This document shows positions 32,235 to 41,965 of a DNA stretch of 64,000 nucleotides, piece by piece. How positions within the stretch are numbered: the stretch's first letter is position 1; every line of letters starts with the position of its first letter. This stretch comes from Callipepla californica brunnescens. Lineage: Eukaryota; Chordata; Aves; Galliformes; Odontophoridae. The stretch lies in NCBI GenBank assembly GCA_023055505.1, contig JALIRH010000035.1, positions 4,458,382 through 4,522,381 of the forward strand. The letters run 5' to 3'. A program made the translations under genes and the position numbers. The notes below the pieces were generated by a model. It did no database searches, had not been told where the DNA came from, and saw nothing but the letters and a program-made list of their open reading frames with translations.

Positions 32235-32460
32235 GCATCTCTCGTGGCGGGCAATTGATATTCTAGCGAGCGTCTTTGGAAAATCATCTGCAAACAAGAC
32301 GCTGCAGGCTATAAAATCACTCCCTCTCCTTCACTTTAGATCGCAGCTTAATAAAAGCACAACACACGGCAGCCGAGGAAACGGACGCTCTTTGCCCAGC
32401 CACCTCATCCCTCTGTGTTTTATTAATCGGTTTCAAGTTGTATCACGGCTTCCTGGGGCA
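32235..32460. promoter_or_regulatory. Candidate conserved noncoding island
   Basis: GGGCAATTGATATTCTAGCG, AAAATCATCTGCAAAC, CAGGCTATAAAATCAC, GCAGCTTAATAAAAGC and TTTTATTAATCGG. Retained CpGs (TAGCGAGCGTC, AAACGGACGC) are mixed with AT-rich cores. Confidence 0.45.
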
Positions 32461-32644
32461 GGAAGGGGTTTCTGGTGGTGGAGGAGGTGGTCTGGCAGGA
32501 AAAGCCTTGGTGAACAGAGAGGAGAGTGGCACCGAGCCCTCTCCAGCCCCACTGCAGCCCTGTCCTGCAGCCAGGCAGAGGGTCTCAGCCCCACGGGACC
32601 CCATGGGTGGCTGAGGATCGCTCCGAGCCCCTGCAGCACAGCCT

Positions 32645-33045
32645 GCACGTATTTCTCCTCTTCTGCTGAAAAAAGTACAATATATTGTCTATTTGGGAGC
32701 AGTTTAGGTTGGTTCATTTCACACACGAAATTAACCTGATTTCTTTAATAGGGGATTTTTATTTGGTGTCAAGCCCCAGCTATTACACCAAATACCGTAC
32801 CCTGGGACTGCGGCTATTAAACATCCCCTCCGTGCTCTATGCTGAGTGCTGCTGGGGCGCAGCCTTGGTGGCACTTGGAAATAATGGCTCAATCATCCCT
32901 AAACGCCCGGCTATTTACTGCTGCCACCGGACTCGGGAGATGTCTCGAAGCAAAAACTACTTTTAGATCTCCCAAATGGAAAACAAGGCGCCGGGAACCG
33001 AAGCCGGGCCATTTCCAAGTGGGCAAATAACAGCACAGATCCGGC
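32645..33045. promoter_or_regulatory. Candidate conserved noncoding island (strong)
   Basis: About 400 bp. It contains GTACAATATATTGTC (a near-palindrome), CGAAATTAACCTGATTTC, the perfect 10-bp hairpin arms TATTTGGTGT (32760-32769) and ACACCAAATA (32785-32794) with a 15-base loop, GGAAATAATGGCTCAATC, and a CpG-containing right half (AAGGCGCCGGGAACCG). The 94-codon frame across it (32685-32966) has no family I recognise. Confidence 0.5.
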
Positions 33046-33309
33046 CACCCGCTATTCCCTCTGCACACCCCACGGCTGCAACGGGTCGCAGCAGTGTGCC
33101 AGCAGCCCCCATCCGTGGGCAGAAAGGGGCAAGCTGAAAAAGGCGAGCTGAGATTTGCAGCCAATCCCTGGGGAAGGGGATGGGGGGAAGCAGCTCACCG
33201 CAAGGTGGGGTGCAGGATTTAATTCCTCCCCCCCCAGGGCCGAGCTCAGAGCTGCACTTTGTGGCACCGCTCGCTGGAGGCGTGGGCACCCGGCTGCATC
33301 CCGCTCCGC

Positions 33310-33445
33310 TCCACGCCTGGTTTAGCTCCTGACAAATGCCACCCGCTAATTTCCCTCCCCTACCCCTCTGCGGGTGCTGCTGACATTTTGCTATTTCCCA
33401 GGGAGATTAGCTTGAACGTAATGAATTTTCCCCGGCCCCTCCTTT
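33310..33445. promoter_or_regulatory. Candidate conserved noncoding island
   Basis: GGTTTAGCTCCTGAC, CCGCTAATTTCCC, GACATTTTGCTATTTCCC, GAGATTAGCTTGAACG and GTAATGAATTTTCCCC. It ends at a T8-G9 junction (33443-33459). Confidence 0.4.
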
Positions 33446-33459
33446 TTTTTGGGGGGGGG
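33443..33459. repeat. T8-G9 homopolymer junction
   Basis: Eight T directly followed by nine G. This is a site prone to indels in sequencing as well as in nature. Confidence 0.85.
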
Positions 33460-34060
33460 CCTTTTGGCTTTGCTCGCTCTCAACCCCACCAGCTCCGGGA
33501 GCGTGGCCGACACAAGATGAATCGTCCAGAGACTCCTGGAGCATCCTTCTTTACACTTCATGTCTTCCCACCACGGATGAGAAATAGGCTTTTTCCTCAT
33601 CCATCATAAGTCAGCATGACAGGGCTGTCGTTCTCCGGCGCTGCAGCGCTGTATCACGCGCCTTTCGGTCCTGCTTGGCTGAGCATCTGCCTCCCTGAGA
33701 GCAGCTGGGACCTTTCTGAAGTGCTTTCGATTGTATCAGGGATTTGGGCACTGAGCAGAAGTCATTTCCGAAGTGCTCCTCCCTCCCTCCCTGTCGCACC
33801 CTGCACAATTCAGCTGTTCCCTGGAAATGCCACACTCAAATGGGGAAACTGAGGCACGGAGCATGCGTGTCATCATATGAGACCAGACCAGGGGACAAGC
33901 ATCCACAGATCCCTGTCATTTGTCACCCCGCATCCAGCCACTGCTGCTTCAGCTCAAGGGAACCTCTGCATCCTCCTATGAGCACTACGGGAACACCGAC
34001 ATCGCCTCCAAACACCGATGTACATCGCCAAGCAAAACCCACACAGGCACAGAAAGCATG
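33460..34060. other. Mixed spacer, no gene seen
   Basis: Balanced composition with pyrimidine-rich runs. Short frames on both strands only. Confidence 0.4.
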
Positions 34061-34260
34061 ATGCCTCTGCAAACCTGTTACCCAAAACCTGAGCCATGGC
34101 ACCACAGAGATGTATGACCATCACTTCTTTTCAATAAACTCCAAGCACTTCATTTCCTTCATTTCTGCCTCAGATGCATTCAGATATGGATGCTGCCACG
34201 GCAAGATTATTCACTTACATGCTAAAAACTTTTGCTATTGCAGGTATTTCTCCTGGGTTT
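34060..34260. promoter_or_regulatory. Possible conserved noncoding island
   Basis: TTTTCAATAAACTCC, CATTCAGATATGGATGC, AAGATTATTCACTTAC and GCTATTGCAGGTATTTC. It is less homeodomain-rich than other islands and borders the 21-bp minisatellite. Confidence 0.3.
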
Positions 34261-34307
34261 GGGCTAGAGGGGATCTGGGCTTAGGGAACCACATGGGGTG
34301 AGTTCAG

Positions 34308-34853
34308 GCAAATGGGAATCTTCAGCATCAAAATGAGAATCCTGGTCTCAAAACAAAAGGAGTCCTGGTCCCCAAAATGGGAATTCTGGACCCCCAAAAG
34401 ACAATATTTGACCTCGAAAAGAGACTCTTGGTCCCTAAATTGACAATCCTGGGCCCCAAAATGAGAATCCTGGTCCCCATAATGAGAAACCCAATACTCA
34501 AAATGAGAATACAGGTCCCCAGAATGGAAACTTAGTCCTCAAAGTGAGAATCGTAGTTCCCAAACTGAGAATCCTGGTTTCCCAAAGTGAGAACCTTTGT
34601 CCTCAAGTTGTGAACTGTGGTCCCCAAAAGAAGAATCTCTGCTGTCAAAAAGAGAATCTTGGTCCTCAAACTGAGAATCCTGGTATCCAAAAGGAGAACC
34701 CTGGCCATCAAAATTATACTCTGGTTTCCAGAATGAGAATCATGGTTCCCAAATAAAGGGTCGTGGTCCCCAAAATGAGAATCTTAAGTCTTCAAAATGA
34801 GAATCCTGGCATGCAAAACGAAGATTCTCTTTTTGGATTCTCATTTTGTGGAG
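34308..34853. repeat. Degenerate 21-bp minisatellite (~24 units)
   Basis: The unit consensus is CCCCAAAATGAGAATCCTGG plus T, repeated for about 510 bp with many substitutions and small length changes. The last two units (about 34822-34853) are in the opposite orientation. CAAAATGAGAATCC (34793-34806) and GGATTCTCATTTTG (34835-34848) are thus a perfect 14-bp inverted repeat with a 28-base loop. Because 21 is divisible by 3, one frame (34544-34756) reads as seven-residue repeats. Stops elsewhere in the array argue against coding. Confidence 0.95.
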
Positions 34854-34889
34854 ACAACTGGTGGCCACCAAACCTCGTGCCAAACAATC

Positions 34890-35155
34890 CCAACCTGAAG
34901 GCATCCAACCGCCGATGCTTCGCAGTTACAAAGGCGACATTACACAGACAAACCTATTTTTAAACTCTTAGGCTCATTAGTCAAATTCCAGCTGTGTTGC
35001 TCTATTAGAAAGGCTCTGATGATGCCGGTTTTATTCCCCATTGGTACCTCATCTCTTCTTTAATGCTTTTCATTTAAAGTTTTCAAACACGTACGCTGCA
35101 AACTTTGCTTTCTGTATATCTGTGTTAATGGCAGCTAACTCCCACGGACGCACTC
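34890..35155. promoter_or_regulatory. Candidate conserved noncoding island
   Basis: Directly right of the minisatellite: GGCGACATTACACAG, GGCTCATTAGTCAAATTCC, GGTTTTATTCCCCATTGG, CTTTAATGCTTTTCATTTAA and GTGTTAATGGCAGC. It has clean complex sequence in contrast to the array. Confidence 0.45.
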
Positions 35156-36465
35156 ACGGCGCTGCTGCTCCCCAACCTGTGGCAGCAATCTGGTCTTCAA
35201 AACTGGGAGATTTAGAACACAACGGGGCACCTCTTCTGTCCACTGATGCCTTTCTGAGCCTAAAGAACCCTTCTGAACCTTAAAACGTGTGCCTTTGAGC
35301 AGGTTCTCACCTCACTGGAGGAGGAATCTCTCCATGGCTCTACCAAAACCTCACAGATGATTCCAAATGAAGTGCCCACGAAGACAATGGGAGAGGAAGC
35401 AGAATGGGATTTAAAAAAAAAAACAAAAATCCATGTTTGATATCTGCTGAACACAAACTGCACAATAAATGGGGACTTCAGATGCTCACAGCTACCTGGA
35501 ATGGTAGGACAAAAGAAGAACTCTCTGCTCTGAACCACTGGCAAAATAAATCAACCACTGCTTCTGGGTGAGAGCACAGCCACGTCCTGCACCATCCCAT
35601 CCAACACAGCTGGAGAGGAGCACAGCGGTGCTTGGTGGGCAGCTGCCATCACTGCTGGGCTGGCAGGATGGGGAGCCCTCCATCTCCAGGATGATGGGTC
35701 AGACCTGACACCATCATCTGACACCAGCAGCATCTCCAACCAGAGCCATCAACACAGGCACCAGCCAAAAAAAAAACCCCACGCAACTTCCAGCTCCTTG
35801 GCCTTATCCTGACTCACTCGGGCTTCTTTGTAGGAATGCTGTCTGGGCAGGAGGGCAGCAGAGCCCCACTGGAGAAGCAACCACTGCATCTGCACAGCTG
35901 AGGTCTCCTTGAGAGCTGCAATGCACCAGGAATCCAGGTTTCTTCACCCTGCAGCATCCAAGCAGGCTGAGGATGCACCCAGCCCCAAAGCCAAGTTATG
36001 ATGCAAGTCAGGCAGCGCTCATGACAATCAGACATCACCATGCAGGTGCCAGGCTGCCTGCACCTGGGCTGCACCGGGGCAGCTTTGCAAGGCTGCATGT
36101 GCCACAACGGGGCTGCTCTGCACCCCTCTGGGCAGCTTTAAGGCTACCGTTCCCTTCGTCTCCATTCTCCACCCACCTCAGAGGTGGAGGGAGGGCTGCA
36201 GGATGCTCTGAGACCATGCACAAGCCATAAACCTCAGAGCGGTGCAAAAAGCCCCACTAAGGAAACCAGCGGAGTGACTCGGTTCAGCTCCCAGGCTCTG
36301 AAGGCACCCCAAGCCCTGGCTAATGACCTCTCCCATCGCACTCATCAGTGCCAAGAGCTGATTTCAGATGGCTTTGGAGGCGGGCAGGCTCCTGGCAGCG
36401 GCGTGGACGTGGGCTCCTCCAGTCCTCTCTCCTCATCAGAGTTACTGTTTGGGGTAATGATGAAG
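35155..36465. other. Mixed spacer, no gene seen
   Basis: The left 400 bp are balanced and non-homeodomain (an A11 run near 35411, GGACAAAAGAAGAAC), possibly an unrecognised old repeat. From 35570 onward it is CAGC-rich. No exon is supported. Confidence 0.4.
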
Positions 36466-36710
36466 CAAGGGAATTGATTTGAAGCCTAATGAATAATCAG
36501 CCACCATCAATAATTGTAATCACTAATCTGGTGCAATTAGAGGCAATTATAATAAATGCAATTTCCTCCCGAGCTGCTAACGAACTGCAAAAATATGAAT
36601 TGACTCGAGCTGGCTGCCTGTGATTTATGCAGCCGCAAGATCAAGGATTCTTATTACGCCAATGAAAGCTCTTAAAGGGACAGGGAAAAAGGGTCTGCGG
36701 CCCTTCCCCA
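36465..36710. promoter_or_regulatory. Candidate conserved noncoding island (strong)
   Basis: GCCTAATGAATAATCAGCC, ATCAATAATTGTAATCACTA, GGTGCAATTAGAGGCAATTA and TAATAAATGCAATTTCC: at least eight TAAT/ATTA cores in about 110 bp. GATTTATGCAGCCGC and CTTATTACGCCAATG follow. It has the highest local homeodomain-core density I found. Confidence 0.55.
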
Positions 36711-36816
36711 TCCCTCACTTCCAACGGAGCCACAGAACTTCACGAGAAGTCCTAAAACAGTTCCGTGTGAAAGCACAGAGCCCTTTGGATGCTGCTCTTC
36801 CCCCACACACGAGGCC

Positions 36817-36884
36817 GAGCACATCCACGAGCACATCCACGAGCACATCCACGAGCACATCCACGAGCACATCCACGAGCACAC
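36817..36884. repeat. 12-bp tandem repeat, 5 perfect units
   Basis: GAGCACATCCAC is repeated five times without any mismatch (36817-36876), then a partial unit. Translation gives Ser-Thr repeats on one strand and Val-Asp-Val-Leu repeats on the other. Both are by-products of the repeat. Confidence 0.97.
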
Positions 36885-37289
36885 TATCCCCCAGCAGCTC
36901 ATGCACCCGTTCCACGGTGCACGGCAGTGGTGAGGTGACGCATGTCACAGCCATGTGCGAGCAGAGGTTGCCACCTATTGGCACAGCAGCACGTGCTCTG
37001 GAGGAGGTGGCCACATCCCCAGATACAGATCAGCAGTTCAAGCAGCGGGTTGGTGTAATTGGGGAGATGAAGCAGCCGACTTCAAGTTGCCTATTATCCC
37101 TGGGATGCAGTTGAAGGCAGCATTTCAAAGTGCCTTTTAATTTCAAGAGCCCGCGATGACACGCACAGCCTCCATTTGAAAAGGTGATAAGCACAAGAGT
37201 GGGATCTGACAAGAGTTTTTGAGATGAAAAGCGAGCAGACGTGCACTTCTTCCTCCCAAACGCAACGAAAGATCTCAGGGGGGAAAAGA

Positions 37290-37305
37290 AAAAAAAAAAA
37301 AAAAA
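37290..37305. repeat. Poly(A) run
   Basis: About 16 A preceded by GGGGAAAAG. No transposon body is recognised. Confidence 0.85.
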
Positions 37306-37367
37306 GGCACAAATCACTTCTGAAACAGAAGAGCTGAAACCAATGGAAGGGCTGAGAACGCCAACAC

Positions 37368-37394
37368 GAGGATGCTGAGGATGCTGAGGATGCT
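37368..37394. repeat. 9-bp tandem repeat, 3 units
   Basis: GAGGATGCT three times in a row without mismatch, followed by a related CGAGGAGCAT. Confidence 0.9.
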
Positions 37395-37419
37395 CGAGGA
37401 GCATCCCCCACCCCAACGC

Positions 37420-37795
37420 GAGCAGTTATTCTCCTCGGAGTCAATAGCTCCCGCCCTCGCGTCGGTAAATCTCGGCGCTCACCTCCAGAGCAATCAATAG
37501 CTGCCTATTATCGGTCGGTAATTGTTACAAAAATTTAATCAGGAGTCAATAAAAGAGAGGAACAAGTTTATTGCGGGAGCATGAGGATTTCAAACACAAC
37601 GTATGTCACTGACCAATTACCCGCTATTCTTGACTTCTGCTGCTACTATTTATTATTTGGGCAACTGCAATACCCAGAAGATCCAACCTTGGCTTCGCAA
37701 GCCAAACTCTGTACAGAGAACAAATCCATCACCGTTGTCCAAAGCGTGGCAAAACAAACCACCAAATACTGTCTGGAAATGGAACTGATTGGTCT
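37420..37795. promoter_or_regulatory. Candidate conserved noncoding island (strong)
   Basis: The left side is CpG-retaining (CCTCGCGTCGGTAAATCTCG). The middle holds CAATCAATAGCTGCCTATTA, GGTCGGTAATTGTTAC and AAAATTTAATCAGGAGTC. The right side has GACCAATTACCCGC and CTATTTATTATTTGGGC. A plus-strand frame from 37581 is open through the island and into the CR1 copy. No protein family is recognisable. Confidence 0.5.
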
Positions 37796-37894
37796 GGAAA
37801 TGATCGCTGCAGTGACTGGTGGGAGGCCAGGAGCTCCTGGAGGGGGGGAGGAGATGAAAAAGGGGGGAACGTCAGATTTCAGGGTATTTTATGA

Positions 37895-38080
37895 AGCCTT
37901 TGGGGTTGGATATTGGGAAGAACGTCCTCAGAAAGTGCTGCACTGCACAGGGTGGGGGGGTCACCGTCCCTGGGGTGTCCCAGAGCCGTGGGGATGTGGC
38001 ACTGAGGGACGTGGGCACGGTGCAGTGTGGGGCTGGGGATCTCAGCGCCCATTTCCCTTCAACGCACACGCAGAACTTCA
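37895..38080 (+). mobile_element. CR1-type LINE fragment
   Basis: GGGTTGGATATTGGGAAGAA, GGTCACCGTCCCTGGGGTG, CCGTGGGGATGTGGCACTGA, GGGACGTGGGCACGG and the diverged end GGGGATCTCAGCGCCCATTT follow the order of a CR1 3' region on the plus strand. It is the reverse orientation of the similar copies at 21703, 39022 and 55850. Confidence 0.85.
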
Positions 38081-38221
38081 AAGTTACCCCAACGCTCTGT
38101 TCCCATGTGTGCATCCCCAACCCCCCTCCCCAAAATCAAAACCCAAACGTGCAGATTTGTGCCTGAGGATTCCTTCCAACACCGGAACAGATTCTATTTA
38201 ATTACCCAGCCACAAACAGCA

Positions 38222-38300
38222 CCGCCGCCGCCCTAACGATGCGGGAGCAGCGCACACACACACACAAAAAACAAGGAAAAAAAAGGAAAGAAAAAATAAA
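38222..38300. repeat. (CCG)/(CA)n and A-rich low-complexity tract
   Basis: A short GCC repeat (38222-38232), (CA)n at 38253-38266, then an A/G-rich strand to about 38300. Confidence 0.8.
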
Positions 38301-38339
38301 AGTCCTCCGCTTAAATTTCCAATCGCGAAGAGCTCTGTC

Positions 38340-38720
38340 CCCCCTGCGGCACAAAACGAGTAATAAATATGGAAATCCGTAAAGCCGTGCACACAGCGGC
38401 TCCGCCGCGTTGGTTCATCGCGTCCCGCCCGCCCCTCCTCCCACCCCAGCCCCGTTTGTTCCTTTGCGGTGCCCCCGTGGATCCCATCGCTCGCGGTGCA
38501 CTTCTCACGGTGGGATGGGAGCCGGAGTTTGGCTGTGCTGAGAAGTTTGCTCCGCTCGGGAGAGGCGATTTCTGTTTGCATCCATTTCCACCCCGCTTCC
38601 AAGCCCGTGCTACGAGGCGCGATGGGATGAGTGCAAATAAAGCAATTAGGGGAATCTCGCGGGGACGGCGAACGGCTGTTGATGGCAATCAGCTTCAAGA
38701 GGGGCTTGGCACCCAACCTG
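38340..38720. promoter_or_regulatory. CpG-rich segment, possible CpG island
   Basis: I count 33 CpGs in 38341-38700, far denser than the neighbouring spacers, with moderate GC. The segment mixes CpG stretches (TCCGCCGCGTTGG, TCGCGTCCCGCCCGCC, CTCGCGGGGACGGCG) with AT cores (GAGTAATAAATATGG, GCAAATAAAGCAATTAGG). It could be an unmethylated enhancer, an orphan CpG island or the 5' end of an unannotated transcript. No start codon plus donor combination stands out on either strand. Confidence 0.5.
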
Positions 38721-39021
38721 AGCAACGTTTCGCTTCAAGAGTGGGGTTTATTTGCTCCCATCCGAGCGTGGAGCTGCAGCTCGGATCTGAGCAGGTCCGC
38801 ACAGCGATGCTCTGCGAGCACAGGACGCAGTGAGCGGCTGCACTGAGCTGCAGCACTGGACATGCATTTATGACAATGCTTTTCCGTGTTCCTGCCCCCC
38901 ATGCTCATTCCCAGTGCCTCAAGGACCCGCTCTGCTCCCCCCCACCTTGTCCCTGTGCCCGTCTCGCAGCACTCCCATCCACGCCACGTGGATCACGACC
39001 TCCTCCCACCATTTATTCAGC

Positions 39022-39150
39022 CTCCATGGTTGAATCAGAGCAGGAGAGACCTCTCAGATCCCCAATCCAGCCCTCAGCCCACCGTGCCCGCTGCCCACGT
39101 CCCTCAGTGCCACATCCCCACAGCCCCGGGGACGGTGACTCCACCACTCC
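39022..39150 (-). mobile_element. CR1-type LINE fragment
   Basis: GGAGAGACCTCTCAGATCCC, CCCACGTCCCTCAGTGCCAC, ATCCCCACAGCCCCGGGGAC and GGTGACTCCACCACTCC are in CR1 reverse-complement order. The 3' end lies near 39022. Confidence 0.85.
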
Positions 39151-39159
39151 TTGCTAACG

Positions 39160-39320
39160 GCGTCGCAGCTTATTTTTAATTGTGCTGGAACCAAGCTGTT
39201 ATTTAAACTTCAGATCTCGCTTCTCTCCCCCAAGACCCCTTTAATTCCTCCCAGATGTTAATTATAGCGAAATGCAAAGCTGCAAAATCTCAGACTGGCT
39301 GCAGAAAGCCCCTCCAGCCG
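39160..39320. promoter_or_regulatory. Candidate conserved noncoding island
   Basis: TTATTTTTAATTGTGCTGG, GTTATTTAAACTTCAG, CCTTTAATTCCTCCC and GATGTTAATTATAGCG. It begins directly at the end of a CR1 fragment. Confidence 0.45.
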
Positions 39321-39539
39321 GATCCGGAGCTGATGGGAAATCAATGCGGCCGCTGAGCTGCAGCAGCCAACATGGGTGTGCAGACCGTGCAGCCCCCTCC
39401 CCAGTCCCTATTTCAGGTAGGGGAACCACCTGCTACCCACAGCTCCGCACAGACCCCACGTCCCACAGGGCCGAAGTGATTTTAAAGGCCTGATTCCCAT
39501 TCTCTCAACGCATTTGGAAGCTGGGAGACCTCAGCCCTG

Positions 39540-39935
39540 CTCGTTCCTAATTGAACGCTGCGGTCTTCTGCATCACTTCTAAAACCTCAGCCCCGTTAGT
39601 GCTGTGCCCTCAGGGTCTGCCCCCTTTGGCCTTACACCTGTCCCCCATTCAGCGGACTCCTCATCGCCTGCAAACATTTATCCGCACAGATTTGTCACCG
39701 TTTCCATATTTATTCGGACCCGCACGATCTAAATTGAATTGCGGGCTCCTTCCATCAGGACTCACACGCAGATAATGCTTTTCTATTACATCTGTACACG
39801 GGAGGCAGGACTCGCTCCATCCTTTCAGATGGGTTTTGGAGGTTGGGCTACCGGATTACTTTGTGTTTTCTCTTTCTTTTCTAAATGCCCATCACGGCAG
39901 GCTGAGGCATTCTGGTGGCTGACTTGATAACCCTT
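39540..39935. promoter_or_regulatory. Possible conserved noncoding island
   Basis: CCTAATTGAACGCTGCGG on the left. GCAAACATTTATCCGC, CATATTTATTCGGACCCGC and CTAAATTGAATTGCGGG lie in the centre, with GATAATGCTTTTCTATTAC on the right. CpGs are retained in AT-rich context. Confidence 0.4.
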
Positions 39936-40227
39936 AGGATATGAAAGGGAATGTGGAAAGCATTCTTCTCCTTCTTCTCCTCCCTACTGCGGATACAACC
40001 CTGAACAAATCGATTTGTCAGAAGGAGGGGGACCACACGTGGCATTCAGGAATTACGAATTATTAGGCAGCTTTACACGTGGGGAACTGGATACCTGCAA
40101 ACCACACAGAAAACACACTGCTGGAGGAACCCTGCAGGATTTGCACTGCTCTTGCACGGTGTGTGTGTGCAACACCGAGTCCTGGCACCGCCTGCACTGA
40201 ACATCCCAGCAAGAATGGGGCTGGCCT

Positions 40228-40350
40228 CAGAAGCACAGGATCATGGAGTCAGTAAGGCTGGCAAAGACCTAAACGAGCACACAGTCCAACCGACAGCCCA
40301 TCACCACCTTGCCCTCTAAACCACATCCCTCTAGGTCCACACCTCTGTTT
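40228..40350 (-). mobile_element. CR1-type LINE fragment (3' end)
   Basis: CAGGATCATGGAGTCAGTAA, GGCTGGCAAAGACCTAAACG and CAGTCCAACCGACAGCCC, with TCTAAACCACATCCCTCTAG, are the reverse complement of a CR1 3' segment. The 3' end lies near 40228. It is about 120 bp, moderately diverged. Confidence 0.85.
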
Positions 40351-41080
40351 ATAAGCCCTATTTCATGGCACACCACAGCAATGCTCCATCTCACAGTTCC
40401 CTTCTGTCTTTGGCCACATCCCACCCTGCGTGGTGCAGAGCATCCCTGGGCAGGCGGGTATGTGGGCTGTCCTGCTGTCAAACACATCCCTTGTCTCAGC
40501 TCCTTACCCCTGGGAGCCACCCCGGGGGGACGCAGCGATGCACCCCACAAAGGCACGCCGTCCTCCCGGCACCCAGCCCTGCCCAGCACGATGGGATGCT
40601 AACTGGCTCCCTCCACGCCGCATTAACCGCACCTCTGCAGTCCCAGGGAGGAGCAGGGTTTCCGCCTAACATGTATTTAAAGATCGGATGTATGTATGCA
40701 TTTCCAAACATCAGCCACCCAGACGCACGGCTAATCCACTTCCAGACATTTCCCCAATTATCCCAGGGTCTTCTGCACAGCCCATTACCCCGTAGATGTT
40801 ACTAAGTGCTGCATAAACAACTCTCTCCGCTGCGACGCTGACACTTCGGCGTGCAAGTGGAAGTGTGCTGCAGCAGGATGGCAAACGGAGCCCTCACGCT
40901 CCCAGCAGCCAGCTCCCCCCACTGAGAAAGCCATTAGCATCAGCACGGCGATGCATTCTGCCCGAGCAGAGCAGCACAAAATCCCCTGCACCCAACTGCT
41001 CGTGGCATCTGTCGTGGGAAGGCTTTACCCTGCAGCTTTTCCCCTTGAGAAGGACGTCAGCTCAGCCCCGTGGATGGATG
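40350..41080. other. GC-rich spacer, no gene seen
   Basis: CCCA/CAGC-rich with a small AT-rich patch (40660-40710). The 146-codon plus-strand frame (40365-40805) overlaps minus-strand frames and shows no domain. Confidence 0.45.
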
Positions 41081-41170
41081 CATTTAGTGGGCATGGGGTG
41101 GTGCTGGGCTGATGGTTGGGCTATGTGATCCTGGTGGCCTTTTCCAGCCTTCATGGTTCGATAAGTGCAT
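41080..41170 (+). mobile_element. CR1-type LINE 3' terminus
   Basis: GGCTGATGGTTGGGCTATGT, GATCCTGGTGGCCTTTTCC and CAGCCTTCATGGTTCGATAA match the final part of a CR1 element on the plus strand, including octamer-like CATGGTTC/GATAAGTG. Confidence 0.9.
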
Positions 41171-41404
41171 GTGCTTGGGTGGGGGGTGAGAACAGCAAGG
41201 TTGGGAGCACGAGAAAAGTCTTGCAGAGGAGGGGCATCCACGGGGCCAACCGGCCCCAGCCCCGTCAAAAAAAGGGTCTTGCAGGACCAGCAGCATCACT
41301 GCTCTGTGCCAGCAGCTCCAAGACAAAGCCTTGGGGTATCATCACAACAGACACCTCCCAGCTCTAAATGCCACCACGTGCATTTCCCCTCCCCCCCTCC
41401 ATTG

Positions 41405-41665
41405 TTTTTAAGGCAGACAGAGCGTTAATTAAAAAGGCAGAAATCAATTGCCCTCATCTCCCCATCAGAAGCTCCTCTGCATGCAAGGATTAAAGCCTGC
41501 TTCTACTTTAAGTCAATTAGAGATAAGGGGAAGCTGACATTTCTACAACCCGCCTTATCAAACCGCTTGAAAACTGCTTAAGATTAAAATGTAAAAAGAT
41601 TATTTCTTCAGTTCTCTGCCTCTCTCTCATTTTTTTTCCCCCTTTTAATTATTCACAAGAAACCC
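41405..41665. promoter_or_regulatory. Candidate conserved noncoding island (strong)
   Basis: The palindrome TTAATTAA (41425-41432), AGAAATCAATTGCCC, AGGATTAAAGCC, AAGTCAATTAGAGATAAGGG, CTTAAGATTAAAATG and CTTTTAATTATTCAC. A T8-C5 tract lies inside near 41631. Confidence 0.5.
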
Positions 41666-41965
41666 AACAATCGGTCACCAACGGCCCGAGATGCGGTATG
41701 GGGCTGCTGGAAATTCCCAGCCCCACCCGGGACAGGGGTTGGGGTGAGCATCCCCAAAATTCACAGTGGGACCACAGCAGCTCCCTGTGAATGTGTTGGT
41801 GAGGAGGGAAGGGTTGCATGGAGGGTTTGGTTGCAGCCCTTTGGCTTTGGGGGGTCCCCAGAAGGGACCCCAAACACAGGTGGTGCTCCTGGGGATGGGA
41901 GAGAGCAGTGCTGACAGTGCTAAAATTACTCAGCTTCGAGTTGGGCTTTGTGATGGGAAGGAGCT
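41665..41965. other. GC-rich spacer, no gene seen
   Basis: GGGT/CCCA-rich, with overlapping frames. I see nothing else. Confidence 0.45.

Noticed and set aside
32110..32739. 209-codon plus-strand frame
   Set aside because: Begins inside a CR1 3' end, so its start is transposon-derived, and the rest is unrecognised.
37581..38201. 206-codon plus-strand frame
   Set aside because: Its second half is a CR1 fragment read in an arbitrary frame; the first half lies in a candidate enhancer island.
40005..40018. Perfect 14-bp palindrome ACAAATCGATTTGT
   Set aside because: Several palindromes of this length are expected by chance in 64 kb, and no other signal surrounds it.
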